The notes below the pieces were generated by a model, which did no database searches, was not told the origin of the DNA, and was given only the letters and a program-made list of their open reading frames with translations. The translations under genes were made by a program, and so were the position numbers. This document shows positions 60,600 through 64,000 of a stretch of DNA of 64,000 bases, one piece after another. Numbering within the stretch: position 1 is the first letter of the stretch; each line of letters starts with the position of its first letter. Source of the stretch: Lentzea alba (GTDB lineage: Bacteria; Actinomycetota; Actinomycetes; Mycobacteriales; Pseudonocardiaceae); assembly GCF_011067745.1 (NCBI RefSeq), contig NZ_JAAMPJ010000001.1:606829-670828 (forward strand). Direction: 5' to 3'.

Positions 60600-61592
60600 G
60601 TGTCGAAGAGTGCAGCGCTGCTCGTCGCAGTCGCCCTGACCCTGACCGCCTGTTCCAGCGCGCCGGACAAACCGACCGTCGCCCAAGGCGGAGAGGACTT
60701 CGGCAAGGCCTACGAACTGAGCAACGGGTTCGGCACGACGCAGAAGCCCGGCGAGTTCCCGCGCACCATCAAGCACGCGATGGGTGAGACCAAACTCGAG
60801 AAGAAACCCGAACGGGTGATCGTGCTCGACACCGGCGAGCTCGACAACGTCGTCGCCCTCGGCATCAAGCCGGTCGGCATCGCCTACACCGACGGCTCGC
60901 CGACGATGCCCTCCTACATCGGCGACAAGGGCGGCACGCCGGAGAACGTCGGCACGACCAACAACCTCAACCTCGAGGCCATCACCAAGCTCAACCCGGA
61001 CCTGATCCTGGGCTCGCAGCTGCGCGCGGAAGCCCTCTACCCGAAGCTGAGCGCCATCGCCCCCACGGTCTTCTCGGTGCGCCCCGGCTACGTGTGGAAG
61101 GAGAACTTCCTCCTCAACGCGGCCGCGCTCGACCGCCAGGCCGACGCCGCCAAGATGCTCGAGGACTACACGAACAAGGCCACCGAGACCGGCACCGCCA
61201 TCGAGAAGAAGCTCGGCGTGCGCCCGACCGTCACCGCACTGCGCTTCATGCCGGGCCGCATCCGCTTGTACGCCAAGAAGTCTTTCATCGGCACGATCCT
61301 GATCGACGCCAAGATCCCGCAGCCGTCCCCGTCCCAGGTCGACGACCTGGCCGCCGAGGTGAGCGCGGAGCAGATCGGCAAGGCCGACGGCGACTTCGTC
61401 CTCTACTCCACCTACGGCGACCCCGCCAAGACCGCGACGGCCTCGGTCGTCGGCGGTCCGTTGTGGAGCGGCCTGAACGCCGTCAAGGCCGGCAAGGCCA
61501 AGCCGGTGCTCGACGAGACCTACTTCCTCGGCCTCGGCGTGCTCGCCGCGAACGTGGTCCTCGACGACCTCAAGAAGCAGGTCGGCGCGTAG
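60600..61592 (+). CDS. Iron-siderophore-binding lipoprotein
   Basis: 330 residues from a GTG with GGAGG 9 bases upstream. Lipobox LTAC (Cys18). KKPERVIVLDTGELDNVVALGIKPVGIA, LEAITKLNPDLILGSQL and LYPKLSAIAPTVFSV match the FepB/FecB helical-backbone substrate-binding family. No ABC permease or ATPase follows, so it is an orphan binding protein that must use a transporter elsewhere. Ends in a 53-bp palindrome. Confidence 0.9.
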   Translation: MSKSAALLVAVALTLTACSSAPDKPTVAQGGEDFGKAYELSNGFGTTQKPGEFPRTIKHAMGETKLEKKPERVIVLDTGELDNVVALGIKPVGIAYTDGSPTMPSYIGDKGGTPENVGTTNNLNLEAITKLNPDLILGSQLRAEALYPKLSAIAPTVFSVRPGYVWKENFLLNAAALDRQADAAKMLEDYTNKATETGTAIEKKLGVRPTVTALRFMPGRIRLYAKKSFIGTILIDAKIPQPSPSQVDDLAAEVSAEQIGKADGDFVLYSTYGDPAKTATASVVGGPLWSGLNAVKAGKAKPVLDETYFLGLGVLAANVVLDDLKKQVGA

Positions 61593-61597
61593 CAGCA

Positions 61598-61650
61598 GCC
61601 ATGGGGGGCACATTCATGGACCTCACGTCCATGAATGTGCCCCCCATGGC
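61598..61650. terminator. 53-bp palindrome, copy 2 (inverted copy of 32576-32628)
   Basis: Arms 61598-61621 and 61627-61650, loop CTCAC, which is the reverse complement of the GTGAG loop in copy 1; so the whole 53 bases are an exact reverse-complement copy. It lies between convergent genes: 5 bases after the siderophore-binding gene stop and adjoining the aldehyde dehydrogenase stop. Confidence 0.8.
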
Positions 61651-63156
61651 TCAGCGGCCGAAGAGCATCCGCGCGAGCCGCAGCATCTGCTTGCCCGCCA
61701 TCGACGACCTGTCGAACGTCGCCATGTCGATCAGCGACGCGAACTTCAGCTTCGTCACGGCCTTGGCGTAGACGAACTCGCGCAGCCCGTCCTCGCCGTG
61801 GATGCGCCCGAACCCGGAGTCGCCGACGCCACCGAACGGCAGTCCGGGGATCGCCGCGTAGGTCAGCACCGAGTTGATCGACACCATGCCGACCCGCAGC
61901 TCGGACGCCAGCTCCTCACCGCGCGCCTTCGAGAACACGGCGGCCCCCAGCCCGTACTTGGACCGGTTCGCGAGCCGCACGCCCTCCAGCGCGTTCGGCA
62001 CCCGCTTGATCACCACGGTCGGCCCGAAGGTCTCCTCGGTGACCGCCAGCGAGTCCTCCGGCACGTCCGTCAGCACCACCGGCTCGACGTACGGCGGCCT
62101 GATCGACTCCGGCCCGCCCACCAGCGCCTTGCCGCCGCGATCCAGCGCGTCCTGCACGTGCTCGCGGATGATCTCCACCTGCGCCGGCATCGTGATCGGC
62201 CCGAGGTTCGCACTCGGCTCGCCGCCCGGCTTGAGCTTCTTCGCCCGCTTCACCACGATCTCGATGAACTCGTCGGCGACGTCCTCGGCCACGTAGATCC
62301 GCTCCACGCCCGCGCACGTCTGGCCGGCGTTCGACACCGCGCCCCAGATCGCGGCCTCGGCGGCGGCGGTCAGGTCGGCGTCAGAGTCGACGATCAGCGC
62401 GTCCTTGCCGCCGCACTCGACCAGCACCGGCGTCAGCGAGGCGGCGGCCGCGGCCATGACCTTCTTGCCGGTCCGGGTGGAGCCGGTGAACGCGATCTTG
62501 TCGACGCCCGCGGCGCACAACGCGGCGCCCGTCTCACCGAAGCCCGTGACGACCTGGAAGACCGGGTACTCCGGCACCGCCTCGGCGAACGTCGACGCGA
62601 GGAACGTGCCCACACCCGGCGTGAACTCGGACGGCTTGAACACCACGGCGTTGCCGGCGGCCAGCGCGTACGAGATCGAACCCATCGGCGTGTGCGCGGG
62701 GTAGTTCCACGGCCCGATGACGCCGATGACGCCCAACGGCCGGTACTCGAGCGTCGCGCCGTGGTTGATCATCAGCATGCCCGAGGACACCCGGCGCTTG
62801 CCCAGCACGCGCCCGGCGTGCCGCGCCGCCCAGTGCAGGTGGTCCATCACCAGAGCGATCTCCACGCGGGAGTCGTCGGCGGGTTTGCCGGTCTCCGCGC
62901 TGATCAGCGTGATGAACTCGTCGGCGCGCTTCGACAGGACTCTGCGCCACGCGTCGAGTTTCGTCTTGCGTCCTTCGAAGCCGAGGCCGGCCCACCACGC
63001 CGCGGCCTCGCGCGCCGAGGACACCGCGTCCTCGACCTCGGCCGCCGTGTGGATCGGGTGGTGCGCGACGACTTCGCCCGTACGCGGGTCCAGTGATGCG
63101 AACCGCCGCTGCTCGCCATCGGCCGACAGCGCGCTGTCCGAAGCGGTCTGCGTCAT
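61651..63156 (-). CDS. NAD(P)-dependent aldehyde dehydrogenase
   Basis: 501 residues. Catalytic Cys281 (NAGQTCAGVERIYVA), general base Glu247 (TPVLVECGGKDAL), VIGPWNYPAHTPMGS cofactor segment, PSEFTP and LPFGGVGDSGFGRIHGEDG. The extended C-terminus (KLKFASLIDMATFDRSSMAGKQMLRLARMLFGR) is characteristic of the SSADH-like/coniferyl-aldehyde group of actinobacterial ALDHs. Substrate unknown. A TACT-N4-AGTA site lies about 12-28 bases upstream. Confidence 0.9.
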   Translation of the reverse strand: MTQTASDSALSADGEQRRFASLDPRTGEVVAHHPIHTAAEVEDAVSSAREAAAWWAGLGFEGRKTKLDAWRRVLSKRADEFITLISAETGKPADDSRVEIALVMDHLHWAARHAGRVLGKRRVSSGMLMINHGATLEYRPLGVIGVIGPWNYPAHTPMGSISYALAAGNAVVFKPSEFTPGVGTFLASTFAEAVPEYPVFQVVTGFGETGAALCAAGVDKIAFTGSTRTGKKVMAAAAASLTPVLVECGGKDALIVDSDADLTAAAEAAIWGAVSNAGQTCAGVERIYVAEDVADEFIEIVVKRAKKLKPGGEPSANLGPITMPAQVEIIREHVQDALDRGGKALVGGPESIRPPYVEPVVLTDVPEDSLAVTEETFGPTVVIKRVPNALEGVRLANRSKYGLGAAVFSKARGEELASELRVGMVSINSVLTYAAIPGLPFGGVGDSGFGRIHGEDGLREFVYAKAVTKLKFASLIDMATFDRSSMAGKQMLRLARMLFGR

Positions 63157-63167
63157 GGGGCCCTCCA

Positions 63168-63184
63168 GGTACTCGCCAGTAACC
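63168..63184. promoter_or_regulatory. Candidate TetR operator upstream of the aldehyde dehydrogenase
   Basis: GGTACTCGCCAGTAACC; core TACT-CGCC-AGTA (63170-63181) is a perfect palindrome with a 4-base spacer. It overlaps the expected ribosome-site region of the ALDH start at 63156. Confidence 0.45.
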
Positions 63185-63231
63185 TCGACATTAACGCGTA
63201 CTCGAAGAACTTTCAGCCCCCGCCTGGTCTG

Positions 63232-64000
63232 TCACGCCGCGGGGAGCTTGGGCAGCACGGCCTTGGCGAACGTCTGAGCAGCGGCGCAGCGGTCGAGATC
63301 CTTCTCCTTCGAGGCCGCCACCTGGAACTCGACGATCTCACCGGCGTCGCCGGCGTCCTTCGTGCGCACGACGACCAGCTCGCAGGTCGGGAACGGACCG
63401 TCCTTGAACGCCTGGTAGCCCTTGACCCCGTTGCCGAGGTCCACCTCGACGGACTGGCTGTCGAACTTGCCGTCCTTCGGGATGCGCGCCGTCTTGAACT
63501 CGATCTGCATCTGCGCGCTCTGCCCGGACCACGAGCACTGGTGCAGGCCGAACGCGAGCTGCCGCGGCGACGCGCCCAGCAGCGGCGCGAGCGTCGCCTT
63601 GTCCACGATCGTGCACGGGTCGACCTCGACCGGCGACCCCTTGGAGGGGTTGTACTTCTGCGGGTTGCCCTTGAGCTTGCGGACCGCGCCCTCGAGCACC
63701 TTGCGCGCCGGTTCGCACGCCTCGCCGCCGTCGTTGCCGGTGCTCACCGAGACCCTGGCGGCCTGCGCCGGGTTCTCCTGCGTCACGACCGTGATGGCAC
63801 ACGAGTTCGTCAGCTTCTGCTCGCCGCTCTTCAGCCCGGCGAGCTGCTTGGTCGCGTTCTTCACCTCACTGGAGGTCAGCGAGTAGCCGATGTCCAGCGT
63901 GATGTTGAGCGTCTTGCCCGCCTTGTCCTTCATGTAGTTCGAGCAACGCGTGTAGCTGCTGCTGGAGTACTTCGACGGCGTGCCGACCGTCTGCAGCACG
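63232..64000 (-). CDS. DUF3558-like secreted protein (cut by window end)
   Basis: 256 residues visible; the N-terminus is outside the window and the GTG at 63999 is probably internal. Two halves: about 1-120 (SYTRCSNYMKD, TLDIGYSLTSSEVKNATKQLAG, CEPARKVLEGAVRKLK), then VDPCTIVDKATLAPLLGASPRQLAFGLHQCSWSG, the Cys-containing signature of a DUF3558-type domain. Probably exported. Function unknown. Confidence 0.75.
   Translation of the reverse strand, partial: VLQTVGTPSKYSSSSYTRCSNYMKDKAGKTLNITLDIGYSLTSSEVKNATKQLAGLKSGEQKLTNSCAITVVTQENPAQAARVSVSTGNDGGEACEPARKVLEGAVRKLKGNPQKYNPSKGSPVEVDPCTIVDKATLAPLLGASPRQLAFGLHQCSWSGQSAQMQIEFKTARIPKDGKFDSQSVEVDLGNGVKGYQAFKDGPFPTCELVVVRTKDAGDAGEIVEFQVAASKEKDLDRCAAAQTFAKAVLPKLPAA

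Overview
The window is GC-rich, tightly packed bacterial DNA with frequent GTG starts, 4-base ATGA/GTGA overlaps, purine-rich Shine-Dalgarno sites and many secreted or lipid-anchored proteins. Type VII secretion-type small proteins, SPW-repeat, DUF6230/DUF6114, SCO6745-type, ECF41 (SigJ) and DUF222-HNH genes, and an ethylmalonyl-CoA (Ccr) pathway, point to an actinomycete, probably of the Pseudonocardiales (Lentzea/Saccharothrix/Amycolatopsis type). The genus is inference. No tRNA, rRNA, CRISPR array or prophage was seen.

Layout. 1-7.2 kb: 3' end of glgB, a secreted protein, two paralogous zinc-metallopeptidase lipoproteins flanking a DUF6230-DUF6114-secreted protein operon, then an ArsR-GNAT fusion. 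7.2-10.3 kb: a type VII-type cassette, then a small secreted metzincin with a lipoprotein. 10.4-20 kb: Trx-like/TPR protein, SCO6745 protein, secreted beta-propeller, thiamine-binding protein/MarR pair, duplicated phosphotransferase-fold genes and an ABC-2 exporter. 20.3-25.6 kb: a zinc-ribbon/NTPase/LuxR regulator, a GH92 mannosidase and small unknown ORFs. 25.7-27.4 kb: a DUF222-HNH nuclease gene bracketed by about 188-bp inverted repeats, which looks like a mobile element. 27.7-32.6 kb: a sugar-uptake operon (LacI, ManA, ABC ATPase, permease, binding lipoprotein) with three copies of a LacI-type operator.

32.8-35.9 kb: duplicated secreted S33 peptidases. 35.8-41.9 kb: a surface-polysaccharide locus (UDP-GlcNAc 2-epimerase, DUF2334 deacetylase-like protein, lipoprotein, unknown gene; divergent GT2 synthase). 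41.9-44 kb: NarL-type two-component pair. 44.2-50 kb: acyl-CoA metabolism (thiolase, MeaB, methylmalonyl-CoA epimerase, TetR, SPW protein, crotonyl-CoA carboxylase/reductase), joined by a double 3-hydroxyacyl-CoA dehydrogenase at 55.6-57.4 kb. 50-55.5 kb: DivIVA-like coiled-coil protein, phosphatase, GNAT, hydrolase, zinc-ribbon proteins, SigJ-type sigma factor and a lipoprotein. 57.9-60.5 kb: PTS-type dihydroxyacetone kinase. 60.6-64 kb: siderophore-binding lipoprotein with an iron-box-like site, aldehyde dehydrogenase and a truncated DUF3558-like gene.

The most interesting signals are the HNH element, a shared palindrome (TACT-N4-RGTA) before ccr, the double dehydrogenase, the thiolase/epimerase pair and the aldehyde dehydrogenase, the repeated LacI operators, and identical 53-bp palindromes 29 kb apart in opposite orientation.
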